NCBI RefSeq assembly: GCF_900205925.1
Contig: NZ_OAOD01000002.1
Span: forward strand, 230,752-294,751
Origin: Clostridium peptidivorans
GTDB lineage: Bacteria; Bacillota; Clostridia; Clostridiales; Clostridiaceae
Length of the DNA stretch: 64,000 bases
Direction of reading: 5' to 3'
The position numbers and the translations under genes are program-made. The number at the start of each line of letters is the position of its first letter. Positions within the stretch are counted from its first letter, which is position 1. Shown one piece after another: positions 35,333 to 44,456 of this stretch. A model generated the notes under the pieces. That model saw nothing but the letters and a program-made list of their open reading frames with translations. It searched no databases and was not told the origin of the DNA.

Positions 35333-36376
35333 TTAACCTTTCAAGAAATTAAAGAATTCATTTGAAAGAGTTTCAATTGCCCATTTATTTATTTGATATA
35401 ACCCATTGTTTGTTGTTACTAATCTAGCGGATCTTAAAGTAGACAAATGATGATGAAGTGAAGATTTTGGAATATCCAATTGTAGTGCTAAGTCCTGTAA
35501 AGTTTGTTCACTTTCAAATAATATTTTCATGATTTTCAAGCGAGTTTCATCTCCTAATGCCTTAAACTTTAAAACAAGAAAATTATCCGGGGTCAATTTA
35601 TCATCTGGATAAATACTTTCATTTGAAATAGGATAATAAAATACTTTAGTATTTTCAAAGTCTGCTTCAATATTCCAAGGACGATAAATATAATGAGGTA
35701 TCAATAAAACCCTTGTAACAGATGGTTCTGAAACGTAATTTATTCCTCCAGTTGACCATTTAACAAATTCTTCTGGCTGAAGCTTATTAAGCATTGAATT
35801 TTTCATAATAATATCTCTTTCAAGAATTTTTTTATAGGACTCTTTTTCTTCTAAAATTACTTCATTAAACCATTTCGTTATAACTGATATGAGGTGACTC
35901 TTAAGAAAATTGGAATCTATGCTAACAATAAAATCGATATATTTAGGAAAGAATATATTGGATTTTGTAAATTCAGTTATTTTTTCTAATGCTGTTAAAT
36001 CTCCCTTAGCTGCACTTAATCTAATTTCCTGCATCTCCATTCCTAAATACGGAATACAGTAAAATTTTAATTTTTCCTCACTAAGATTTTCTACAAATGT
36101 TTTAAAAGATTCTAAATCCTGTCCTTCATAATAATGTAATAATTGTAATAGTGCCTTCCAAGTATTATGTTCTGAAACGTAGTCAAGTTCTTTCCTTAAT
36201 TCTTTGGATTGTATTTTAAACGCCTTACTTTTTAATGGCATATCTTTTTCAAGGCTATCTTTTAATCTTTCGTTTGTAACTGCCGCAATCCCTAATGCAC
36301 TTTCTAATAGCAGTGAATATTTCATTTGAATTTTATATGTTTCCCTTTTTCCTTTTGATAAATCAATAATATTCAT
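35333..36376 (-). CDS. ArsR-family winged-helix regulator with a long N-terminal domain
   Basis: A 347-residue regulator. The C-terminal 75 residues form the ArsR winged helix (FKALGDETRLKIMKILFESEQTLQDLALQLDIPKSSLHHHLSTLRSARLV, in parts). The 265-residue N-terminal region is helical and of unknown ligand specificity. It probably controlled the MFS transporter whose remnant follows it by about 25 bp. The cysteines used for metal sensing in classical ArsR are absent from the helix, so a metal ligand is unlikely. Confidence 0.85.
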   Translation of the reverse strand: MNIIDLSKGKRETYKIQMKYSLLLESALGIAAVTNERLKDSLEKDMPLKSKAFKIQSKELRKELDYVSEHNTWKALLQLLHYYEGQDLESFKTFVENLSEEKLKFYCIPYLGMEMQEIRLSAAKGDLTALEKITEFTKSNIFFPKYIDFIVSIDSNFLKSHLISVITKWFNEVILEEKESYKKILERDIIMKNSMLNKLQPEEFVKWSTGGINYVSEPSVTRVLLIPHYIYRPWNIEADFENTKVFYYPISNESIYPDDKLTPDNFLVLKFKALGDETRLKIMKILFESEQTLQDLALQLDIPKSSLHHHLSTLRSARLVTTNNGLYQINKWAIETLSNEFFNFLKG

Positions 36377-36569
36377 TTTATCTCCACCTTATTTAATTGA
36401 TAGGTATATTTTAACATTATAGAATTTAAAATTCAACACTTTTCGAATAAATCATTTAATAATTTTCAAATTTAATATTTTATATTTTTGGAATTATAGA
36501 TAAGAACATCATTTTAGAAGCTAACTGAAAAATGCAATGGTGTTCCCCTTATGGAAAACACCATTGCAT

Positions 36570-37307
36570 TTAAATACACATTTTATGTACTATCTTTAAA
36601 TTTTCCTTATGTATTTTTCTTTCATACTCTGATTCAAATTTCACTTCTTCATTGACTTGTAAAGATTTTAAATATTTGATTGTGTTTAGCAGATCTTCTT
36701 TTGTTATCTCTAATGTATGACTTGCTACGATTTTCTTTGGATTATAACTTAAATAATTTTTTAAAGTGTTAATATATGTATCAACATCATCACTTTCAAC
36801 ATATATTATTGGTTTTTCTAAGTTATCCCCTACATATAATATTTTTTCCTCATGATCAAATATAGAAATACTATCAATAGTATGTCCAGGACTATAGAAT
36901 AATTCTATTCCATCATCTTCAAAAATAATCTTTTCTTTAAAAGTTATATTTGGCAAATGCTTTTCTGCCTCTCCAAATATATATTCACTATTTTTATTTA
37001 TCTGCTCTTCCCAAAATTTATCTAGTAATTTTCTGCACATCTCATGACTTATTATATTACGCCCCTTAAAACTACAGTTTCCCCATACATGATCCCAGTG
37101 GAAATGAGTATTGATAACTATAACTTCCTTATGCTGTGAAATTTTATTTATTTCATTTATAATTGGTTTTATACTATTGGATCCACAAAAGGTGTCAATA
37201 AGATAAATTTTGGATTTCTTTTCTATTAAAAAAACACTGGTTAAATAATTTTCAATATCGTCATAAACATAAGCAGTAGATTTTCCACTAATTTGTTTAA
37301 TTTCCAT
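36570..37307 (-). CDS. MBL-fold metallo-hydrolase
   Basis: A 245-residue metallo-beta-lactamase fold protein. The zinc motif is complete: NTHFHWDHVWGNC (HxHxDH), a later FYSPGHTIDSISIF histidine, and an Asp in ILYVGDN, with the terminal His in VASHTLE. It is most like general MBL hydrolases, not true beta-lactamases (no signal peptide). It starts 13 bp after the pentapeptide-repeat gene's region on the same strand side, so the two may share a transcript. Confidence 0.88.
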   Translation of the reverse strand: MEIKQISGKSTAYVYDDIENYLTSVFLIEKKSKIYLIDTFCGSNSIKPIINEINKISQHKEVIVINTHFHWDHVWGNCSFKGRNIISHEMCRKLLDKFWEEQINKNSEYIFGEAEKHLPNITFKEKIIFEDDGIELFYSPGHTIDSISIFDHEEKILYVGDNLEKPIIYVESDDVDTYINTLKNYLSYNPKKIVASHTLEITKEDLLNTIKYLKSLQVNEEVKFESEYERKIHKENLKIVHKMCI

Positions 37308-37321
37308 AGCTTAACCCCTTT

Positions 37322-37903
37322 TTATTTTACAATTATATTAAAATGCCTTAAAAGCAGCATAGCCTCTGGCATAGTAAATACTGCTTTTTTAACTATATTA
37401 TTTAATGGATTTATATCATAATTCTTAGCATCAGAAAAGTTTGTCTTTGACAAGTTTGAATTATCAAATATAGTGCCATCCAAACTTGAAGATGTAAAAT
37501 CACATTCTGATAAATCGGTTCCCACAAAATCACTTTCAAGTATGTTAGAATTTTTAAATAGGGTCTTTTTTAATTTTAAACTAGAAAAATTGCAATTTTG
37601 AACTAAGCAATCTTGAAAGCCTATTTCTAGTATAAAGGTATCGCATTTATTAAAATTTACTCCTACTAATTTACAACCTTTAAACTTCACATTTCTTAGC
37701 TTTACATCATCGTATTTAACTAATGATAAATTACATTCATTAAAAGTACAGTCTTCAAACTTTGAGTTAGAAAAGTCTGTTTGTGTAAAATCGCAATTAT
37801 TAAACTCACAATTTATAAAAGTTTTATCTGCCACATATTCACTGATTTTTTTTAATTGACTAAATGTCAAATCTTCATATTCTCTTTCTTGTGATATTTC
37901 CAT
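37322..37903 (-). CDS. Pentapeptide-repeat protein (Qnr/McbG-like)
   Basis: 193 residues forming a right-handed quadrilateral beta-helix. Repeats of the A(D/N)LXX type run from about 25 to 155 (FINCEFNNCDFTQTDFSNSKFEDCTF and so on). The C-terminal helical segment NPLNNIVKKAVFTMPEAMLLLRHFNI is the dimerisation tail seen in Qnr-like proteins that protect DNA gyrase. Gyrase protection is only inferred. The start is the ATG at 37903 behind AAAAGGAG. Confidence 0.85.
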   Translation of the reverse strand: MEISQEREYEDLTFSQLKKISEYVADKTFINCEFNNCDFTQTDFSNSKFEDCTFNECNLSLVKYDDVKLRNVKFKGCKLVGVNFNKCDTFILEIGFQDCLVQNCNFSSLKLKKTLFKNSNILESDFVGTDLSECDFTSSSLDGTIFDNSNLSKTNFSDAKNYDINPLNNIVKKAVFTMPEAMLLLRHFNIIVK

Positions 37904-38113
37904 TAACTTTATTCTCCTTTTAATATCCCTTATATAATACACATTTGCTCTAATTAACTTTATTTCCTTCTCAATTATATTTTAATTAGTGTTAAAAGTA
38001 AAATTAAAAGGTACCAGAATATGTTGAAATCTTACACTTGTAAAAATTTCATCTAATTCTAGTACCTAATATATTTGCACAAGCACATAAAAATTTGCTT
38101 ATAAATTTCACCT

Positions 38114-38383
38114 TTAACTCAAATATACGTCTGTAACCTTTGCTACATAATCATCTAGTCCTGATTGAGCAACCACTATAATGGATTTATCTATATTTCC
38201 TGAGATTTTAGCTCTATAAGCCTCTCCGTTAACATTGTCAGCATATTTATCTCTTTCTACAGTTATTGCATTATTACTTGCTACTCCATATTCTTCAAGT
38301 ATTTGAGTAACTCTAGCTTCTACATTTCCTGTTGGACATTCTAATATTTTTATTCTTTCAATTGCATCATCTATTTTTGCCAT
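38114..38383 (-). CDS. Small unknown protein
   Basis: An 89-residue protein that I do not recognise. It is acidic and helical at the N-terminus (KIDDAIERIKILE), then VEARVTQILEEYGV, with a beta-rich C-terminus ending in TDVYLS. Preceded by a strong AAGGAGG site, so it is real and well translated. The 38000-38070 region holds an imperfect palindrome (GGTACCAGAAT / ATTCTAGTACC) that may be its terminator. Confidence 0.65.
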   Translation of the reverse strand: MAKIDDAIERIKILECPTGNVEARVTQILEEYGVASNNAITVERDKYADNVNGEAYRAKISGNIDKSIIVVAQSGLDDYVAKVTDVYLS

Positions 38384-38517
38384 GATTATTCCTCCTTGAA
38401 TATTTTTACTCTCACCGTTTAGTATTTCCTTTTATATGTCTTTAATTCCTTAAGAAGCATTCCCTTATATAATGCTGAGTAAATTAGCTTATAATTATAA
38501 TCCACATAATCATTTAG

Positions 38518-38937
38518 CTACATTACATATTCTTTAGGAAGTATATCGTTTACAGCTCCTATTCTTAAAGCAATATCATAACACATCAGCTCGTTCACTC
38601 CATAAATTTCGCTAATATTATTATAAATAATGTTAAATAGCATTTCAAAGTCACTTATATCTTCACTAAATATATCTTCTTTTATTTTGCATAAGCTTGT
38701 CTCTATTTCATCCTTTATCATATCAGGTATATTGCACCAACTTTTATGTTCTTTAAATTCAACGCCGCCATTTTCATTCAAAATTATATAAATTCCCTGT
38801 GATGCACAATATAATAAATCTAATTTAGATAGCATTTTATTATTATTTAAGTATTGTCGTAATAAGCCTTGATAATTATTTTTACACTCCTCAATTAATA
38901 AACTTAATTCTCTTTCTTCCATGATCCTTAAATTCAT
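38518..38937 (-). CDS. Unknown acidic protein
   Basis: 139 residues, not recognised. It is Ile/Glu/Asn-rich and mainly helical, with LLYCASQGIYIILNENGGVEFKEHKSW near 45-70 and two lone cysteines. The start is at 38937, since GGGGGT lies between the upstream ATG and this one. No membrane segment. It lies next to repeat copy D. Confidence 0.6.
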   Translation of the reverse strand: MNLRIMEERELSLLIEECKNNYQGLLRQYLNNNKMLSKLDLLYCASQGIYIILNENGGVEFKEHKSWCNIPDMIKDEIETSLCKIKEDIFSEDISDFEMLFNIIYNNISEIYGVNELMCYDIALRIGAVNDILPKEYVM

Positions 38938-39111
38938 CTTATTACCCCCATACATAATATATAAAAATGCAGTGCATTTTTTAAATTATAATTAAAGTAT
39001 TAACTCTAGCACCAAAACATTCCTACAATTCTAACTATTCTGACATATTCACTATTATATCACTAATTTCAAAAAAATCAAATTATTATTCATATGTACT
39101 AAAAGGAAATT

Positions 39112-39888
39112 GCGACGTTTTTAATGTTGAACAGGTCGTATGGAATTTGCATTTAGGAAACCGTTCACTACGCAAAAAAGCTCTAATATTTCTTCGTTTT
39201 AAAGCACCTAAACCTTCTAAACTCGCTTGAGCTCAAACAGTAGAGGGTTCTTAACGGTGCTTTAAAGTCAGAAATAAAGAGCTTTTAATTGCTTGCTCAA
39301 TGCTTTCTACAATGCAAATTCCATACTTGTGTTCAACATTAAAAATATCTTCATCCACACTGCTGGAGGATGGAATTTCGCTTTGGCGAAAGTTCCTTTT
39401 AATAAATTGATACTTACCAAAAGGCTGGTAAGCCCGCAGACCGATAGGTCGAGAAATATTAATCATACAATTTTTTATTAGGAACCTTTTATCCTACTCT
39501 CGTACCTTTAATTTATAAATTGAATTCTTTCTTTTATTTCGTACAAATTCTTGCAACCTCCAGGGCTGCCGCCATAAAGGATTTTTATGTGCTTATTACT
39601 AAAGTATTTTAGAAATTCAGCTATCTGAATTTCTTCCTTTAACAGTTCACATCAAAAACTTTTTAATGCTCTGGAAGCATAGAATTTTCATCGTAGAAGG
39701 CATTGAATGAGCCTTAAAACGGCTTTATTTATAAATTTAAAATACCGTTAAGAGCCGCCTACTGTCTGAGCGACAGCGAGTTTAGGCGACTTAGGGATTT
39801 TGAATTTATAAATATTAGCCGTTTTCGGCGAAATGAACGTCTTCCTAGATGAAAATTCTATACGACCCAGAGCATTAAAAACGTCGCC
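39112..39888. repeat. Full palindromic element, copy D (777 bp)
   Basis: Left arm about 39112-39349, core about 39359-39646, right arm to 39888. The outer ends GCGACGTTTTTAATG and CATTAAAAACGTCGC are perfect complements, giving end-to-end terminal inverted repeats. The core stem is ACTGCTGGAGGA with TCCTTTAACAGT. Hairpins are GGCT-GGTA-AGCC, GACC-GATA-GGTC and a GGGC/GCC variant. The right-arm stem is CCGCCTA/TAGGCGA, a further compensatory variant. Unlike A-C it lies between two minus-strand genes, 6 bp from the recQ stop. Confidence 0.88.
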
Positions 39889-39893
39889 TTATT

Positions 39894-42062
39894 CTATAGT
39901 TTACACAGCGCTGCTTTGATTGCCATATAGTCAACTTCATCAGGTAAGGCTTCTTTGATAGGCCTCAACTTTTCCGCACCTATATTTTTAATTGTTTCAT
40001 AAATAAGACTTCTATACTTTTCTGGGATAAATTCATCTAAATTAACTTCTAACCCTTCAAGAAAACATTTTATAATGTGATCTTGTACAGTTGTAATTTT
40101 TAAATTTCTCTCTTCCGCTATTTTGTTTAAAGATTTATCTTCTTTATACATGTTAAAACTTATAATATGACTTGGAACCTTTTCTTCTATATACTCATCC
40201 TGTGCATTTTCATTTGACTTTCCTTTTACTTCTTCTTTTGATACTTCTTCTACATGCATTTCCTGTATAGACGGAGCTATTTTAATGTCATTTTCATCTA
40301 CATACTTGCTTATAACTTCTAAAAACTCATCTCCATATCTTTGAAGCTTTGTTTCTCCTACTCCTTTAATTTTAAGTAATGATGCTTTATCTAAAGGTAA
40401 ATATTCACTTATTTCACGAAGAGTGCTATCCGGAAAAATGATATATGGCGGAACTTTTTCTCTTTCAGATATAGCTTTTCTAAGGGTTTTTAAACACTGG
40501 AATAGAGAGTTATCCACCTTTTTCTTCTCTACTTTCTTTTGAATTTTATTAAACACCTTTTCATTACCTTTAAGCACATCTAACGCCCTTTGAGTAAGCC
40601 TTACCACTGGGAATTCACTTTCTGTAAGACACAAGTATCCTTCAGCAATGAGTACATTTGTCATATTTTTAATTTCTTTTTCGCTATACTGTTTCATTAT
40701 TCCATAGGTAGATAGCTCATCAAATCTCTGATCCAAAACCTTTTTATTTTTAGAACCCTTAAGTACTAACGCTACAAGACTTGTTCCAAATCTTTGACTC
40801 ATTCTTGCAATACAGGAGAATATTTTTTGTGCTTCTATGGTGATATCTACACTTTCCCTATCATCCTTGCAGGAGCTGCAGTTATCACAATTTTCCTTAA
40901 GGTCATGCTCTCCAAAGTAATCTAATATATATGCCCTAAGACATCTCTGCGTATGACAATAGTCCGCCATCATTTGAATTTTTTTATATTCTCCAATTTT
41001 TCTTTCATGTGAATTTAAGTTTTGCTGAGCTAAGTATTTTTGAAGTACTACATCTTGCTCTGAAAATAATAATATACATTCACTAGGCTCTCCATCTCTT
41101 CCCGCACGTCCAGCTTCCTGATAATAAGCTTCCATAGTTTTAGGCATATTAAAATGAATTACGTATCGAACATTGGATTTATCTATTCCCATACCAAAGG
41201 CATTAGTTGCAACAATAATGCTCACGTTATCATACAAAAAATCCTCCTGATTTTTACTTCTTTCTTCTTCACTTAAGCCTGCATGGTATTTTCCTACTTC
41301 AAATCCTCTCTTATTAAGCAATTCATAAATGCTTTCAACTTCTCTTCTAGTTGCAGCATATATAATTCCAACCTTATCTTCATTATTTTTTACATAATCT
41401 AAAATATAATCCTTCTTATCTACACCTTGTACCACAGATAAATAAAGATTTTCTCTATCAAAGCCCGTAATATATTCGTTAGGATCTCTTAAATCAAGAA
41501 GTCTAATTATATCTTCCTTTACCTCTCTTGTAGCTGTAGCAGTAAAAGCTGCAATGATAGGCTTGTTTGGCATATTTTTTATAAATCTTGAAATTTCTCT
41601 ATAACTTGGTCTAAAATCATGCCCCCATTGAGATACACAATGAGCTTCATCTACTGCAAGTAAGGAAATATTCATGCTTCTTAAAACTTGACAAAACCCT
41701 TGAGATTCAAGTCTTTCTGGAGCAACATAAAGCATTTTATATTCTCCATTTTTCACTTTTAAAATCCTATCTTCTACCTCTAAATTACTTAAGGAACTAT
41801 TTATATAGGTAGCTTTTATACCCATATCATTTAGAGAATCCACTTGATCCTTCATAAGAGAAATAAGCGGAGATATGACCAAGGTTAAACCATCCAATAT
41901 AAGAGAAGGAATTTGATAACATATAGATTTCCCCGCTCCTGTAGGCATAATAGCCAGTGTATCCTTTCCATTTAAAATACTTGTGATGCTCTTTTCCTGT
42001 CCTATTCTAAACTCAGAATATCCATAATACTTTTTAAGTAGCTCTTTTGCCTTTTGTAACAA
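39894..42062 (-). CDS. recQ: ATP-dependent DNA helicase RecQ
   Basis: A 722-residue 3'-5' helicase. Domains: DEAD-like helicase (FRIGQEKSI motif 0, MPTGAGKSICYQ Walker A, LAVDEAHCVSQWGHDFRPSY), C-terminal helicase ending QEAGRAGRDGEPSECILLFS, RQC zinc region with four cysteines (CLRAYILDYFGEHDLKENCDNCSSC, in parts), HRDC near 520-595, and an extra C-terminal helical HTH-like segment. The start is TTG at 42062 behind AAGGGAG; upstream codons lack a ribosome site. Confidence 0.95.
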   Translation of the reverse strand: MLQKAKELLKKYYGYSEFRIGQEKSITSILNGKDTLAIMPTGAGKSICYQIPSLILDGLTLVISPLISLMKDQVDSLNDMGIKATYINSSLSNLEVEDRILKVKNGEYKMLYVAPERLESQGFCQVLRSMNISLLAVDEAHCVSQWGHDFRPSYREISRFIKNMPNKPIIAAFTATATREVKEDIIRLLDLRDPNEYITGFDRENLYLSVVQGVDKKDYILDYVKNNEDKVGIIYAATRREVESIYELLNKRGFEVGKYHAGLSEEERSKNQEDFLYDNVSIIVATNAFGMGIDKSNVRYVIHFNMPKTMEAYYQEAGRAGRDGEPSECILLFSEQDVVLQKYLAQQNLNSHERKIGEYKKIQMMADYCHTQRCLRAYILDYFGEHDLKENCDNCSSCKDDRESVDITIEAQKIFSCIARMSQRFGTSLVALVLKGSKNKKVLDQRFDELSTYGIMKQYSEKEIKNMTNVLIAEGYLCLTESEFPVVRLTQRALDVLKGNEKVFNKIQKKVEKKKVDNSLFQCLKTLRKAISEREKVPPYIIFPDSTLREISEYLPLDKASLLKIKGVGETKLQRYGDEFLEVISKYVDENDIKIAPSIQEMHVEEVSKEEVKGKSNENAQDEYIEEKVPSHIISFNMYKEDKSLNKIAEERNLKITTVQDHIIKCFLEGLEVNLDEFIPEKYRSLIYETIKNIGAEKLRPIKEALPDEVDYMAIKAALCKL

Positions 42063-42487
42063 ATTGATTACTCCCTTTCTTGATGTATACCACAAAATTT
42101 ATATAATTTTTTTTAATTGCACCTAAATTAAATTCCTGACAATAAGATGCATTTTTATATCCAATATAGGTAGTACTAAAAACCTTTATAGCTGAACCTA
42201 TAAATAATATTATCATACTTATCTTTATAAATTTAAAATTATTTAAAAATATTTTGCTATCATAGAACTGTAAAAAAGAATATACACTATATACACTCAT
42301 AAGTAATAGTGATGGAAACATAATTTTATAAGTCCCAGCAAAACGTGCATCTGCTACTATCAGCATTACTTGCGCACTAATAGCATTTATATAGCAAAAT
42401 AAGATAAATGGATATCTGTCCCTAAGTAGAATTGATACAGAAACATATATGAAATTTAGTGGTAATGCCTTAACAGGATTTATAAAT
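42034..42487 (-). pseudogene. C-terminal remnant of a multi-pass membrane protein, possibly a glycosyltransferase
   Basis: An open stretch with no start codon of its own at the 5' end. It encodes membrane helices (NFIYVSVSILLRDRYPFILFCYINAISAQVMLIVADARFAGTY, in parts) and a tail that runs into the recQ start region. An in-frame stop closes it just inside gtrA. It resembles the C-terminal half of multi-pass glycosyltransferases that cooperate with GtrA-like flippases. The partner gtrA at 42486 is also broken, so both look like decay of one surface-glycosylation locus. Confidence 0.5.
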
Positions 42488-42889
42488 GAAAAGTATTATG
42501 AAAGAGTTAATTATAAATAAAGATTCGAGAAATCAATTTATAAAATATCTATTTGTTGGAGTATTTACTGCTTTTTTTGAACTTTTATTATATGCTTTTT
42601 TAAGAAAGGTAGTGTATCTAAACTTAACTTTATCGAATATTATTGCCGTTGTAATTGCAACGGCTATTAATTTTTTAATTAATAGAGGCTGGTCATTTAA
42701 ATCATCATCAAATTTATCTAAAAGCTTAATGTTATATTTAATCTTATTTTTTTAAATACAGTTTTTAGTACCTTTGCAATTGCTTCTATGGTTAAACTAA
42801 AAATATTAGATATCGTTGCAAAATTCATCACTATGTGCATTATAACTGTATGGAATTTTATTATTTATCGAAAGATAATTTTTAAATAA
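42486..42889 (+). pseudogene. GtrA-family membrane protein, frameshifted at a T7 run
   Basis: The reading frame stops at residue 89 in a run of seven Ts (42747-42753). Shifting one base (equivalent to eight Ts) restores a continuous protein of about 134 residues ending ITVWNFIIYRKIIFK, the normal GtrA C-terminus. The N-terminal part (FIKYLFVGVFTAFFELLLYAFL; FLINRGWSFK) is typical. This is either a true frameshift, a slippage site or a sequencing error. GtrA proteins flip lipid-linked sugars. Confidence 0.75.
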
Positions 42890-42960
42890 ATATTAAAAAC
42901 AAATAATAAACCAGGAAAATAGGATGCTTATTCCTATATACTCCTGGCTAACAGTATTTT

Positions 42961-43581
42961 TTATAATTTAACATTATCTTTCCGCTTATAAAAATAATAT
43001 ATTATCGAAGTAATAAGCGCTGTTACTGTTTTTATAAGAAGATCTCCTGCCGTATCCTCAAGTCCATTTTCTGTCATATGAGTTTTAAACAAATAATCTC
43101 CTGTAGCTTCAAATATTTCCCATAAAACACCTATTGCAATTGAAAACCCAAATGAGAATATTATATCCACCAAAATAACTACTTTTTTATTAATTTGTTT
43201 CTTTGGTATATTGATGCTTTTATATATGCAAATACCAATTATAAATAAATAGCATCCAGCTACACCGTGCAAAAACAAATCCCACCACCAAAAATTATAA
43301 AAATTCAAAATTTCTCCACAATACTGTGCTAAAATAATAAAAACTACTGCTACTAGTTCAAAACTTTTAGGCAAAACTATGTTATTTTTGCTTGCAATAT
43401 ATTTAATAATGAAGGGAGCCGTAAGTACAACCATAGCTAATATACATAAGAATACATCCTTCCATTGCTTTATAACAAGATTAGCTATAGCTGTACCTAT
43501 TAAAATCACTTCAAAAACTGCAGCTATTATTACAGCTTTTGTTATTTTAAATTTATTTTTAAAACGTTGTCTTTTTTTCAA
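42961..43581 (-). CDS. Membrane protein, DUF2238/YjdF-like
   Basis: A 206-residue protein with about six membrane segments. The family motifs are visible: NFYNFWWWDLFLHGVAGC near 95 and GVLWEIFEATGDYLFKTHMTENGLEDTAGDLL near 150-180. The function is unknown. The start is a weak TTG inside the last codons of the spore-protein gene (23-bp overlap), so translation probably depends on coupling to it. Confidence 0.75.
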   Translation of the reverse strand: MKKRQRFKNKFKITKAVIIAAVFEVILIGTAIANLVIKQWKDVFLCILAMVVLTAPFIIKYIASKNNIVLPKSFELVAVVFIILAQYCGEILNFYNFWWWDLFLHGVAGCYLFIIGICIYKSINIPKKQINKKVVILVDIIFSFGFSIAIGVLWEIFEATGDYLFKTHMTENGLEDTAGDLLIKTVTALITSIIYYFYKRKDNVKL

Positions 43582-43759
43582 TTAAATTTTTCTCAAAGCT
43601 TTCTACAGCATTCTTGGTAAAGTTTCCACCTATCGCTCCCCCAACCATGCCACATTCTTTAGAAGTTTTGTTTCCCCAATAGCCATCCTTTGGTATTTCT
43701 ATACCCATCACTATTGCTTGATCTGTTTTATTATGAAGCTGATTTAGTGTCTCATCCAT
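43559..43759 (-). CDS. Divergent alpha/beta-type small acid-soluble spore protein
   Basis: 66 residues. The C-terminal DNA-binding half is recognisable (GYWGNKTSKECGMVGGAIGGNFTKNAVESFEKNL, compare GYNGDLTSREAGSVGGQMVKKMVE in the classical gene at 55341). The N-terminal half differs and lacks the acidic germination-protease cleavage motif. So it may bind DNA but escape GPR, or have another role. It has an AAAGGTGG ribosome site and overlaps the downstream membrane gene. Confidence 0.8.
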   Translation of the reverse strand: MDETLNQLHNKTDQAIVMGIEIPKDGYWGNKTSKECGMVGGAIGGNFTKNAVESFEKNLIEKKTTF

Positions 43760-43836
43760 ACTTTCACCACCTTTGGCTATTAGTATGTGTATTTTGCATG
43801 GTTTTAATTCTTATATGCTTTAAATCTTTCTTGCCT

Positions 43837-44286
43837 TTATAAATACCTAGACATGATTTCTAGATATCTATCTGATACCTGAGGACAAACTTGTAATATA
43901 TTATCAATTACATAATCAATGTTGCTGTCATCTACTTTTTTAGCCTTAATATTTTCATTAACCATTACTTCTTCTGTATTTAAAGCATTATAAATTGGAT
44001 CTACAATTGGATTTTCTATAACATCAGGTCCTTCTATACACTTTTCTGAAAAGTATAATTGCCCTTCATCGGCTATAAGTTGTCCATATGCATATTCCTT
44101 AGAATCATATTTTGTATGTTCCACATGTTTTAAATCTAGTTTATTTTCCTCTTCTTTTCTTGTTAAAACACATCTTACTTCTAATTCTAATAATCTCTCC
44201 TTCATATGATCAGAGAAACTTTCTCCAAATTCACTAATAAACTGTTTCATAGATATAGTTTTTTTTAATTTATAATTTTTTCTCAA
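43837..44286 (-). CDS. Unknown protein
   Basis: 149 residues, not recognised. Soluble, acidic, with MKQFISEFGESFSDHMKERLLELEVRC near the N-terminus and DYVIDNILQVCPQVSDRYLEIMSRYL at the C-terminus. The TTG start at 44286 follows AAAAGGAG. It stands alone between csp terminators and the spore-protein gene. Confidence 0.6.
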   Translation of the reverse strand: MRKNYKLKKTISMKQFISEFGESFSDHMKERLLELEVRCVLTRKEEENKLDLKHVEHTKYDSKEYAYGQLIADEGQLYFSEKCIEGPDVIENPIVDPIYNALNTEEVMVNENIKAKKVDDSNIDYVIDNILQVCPQVSDRYLEIMSRYL

Positions 44287-44350
44287 CGCTATTCTCCTTT
44301 TTACAATATTTTTCTATAAGAATATATTTTAATTATATACAAATATAAAA

Positions 44351-44370
44351 ACCACCTTTATAAAGGTGGT
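44351..44370 (-). terminator. Second hairpin downstream of the cold-shock gene
   Basis: ACCACCTTTATAAAGGTGGT is a perfect palindrome with T-richness in the minus direction. It follows the stronger csp terminator and insulates the next gene. Confidence 0.6.
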
Positions 44371-44404
44371 AACCATTTAATGCTTACAAATCATTGTATA
44401 TAAG

Positions 44405-44435
44405 AGAGTTCCTAGCCTAATAGCATAGGAACTCT
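44405..44435 (-). terminator. Terminator of the cold-shock gene at 44.5 kb
   Basis: AGAGTTCCTA pairs with TAGGAACTCT around an 11-base loop, 22 bp beyond the csp stop. Confidence 0.75.
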
Positions 44436-44456
44436 TAATACACTATAAAACTATAT

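Noticed and set aside
35071..36376. Intact drug-efflux operon (ArsR regulator plus MFS pump)
   Set aside because: The MFS gene is only about 75 codons of a normal 400, so no working pump is encoded here.
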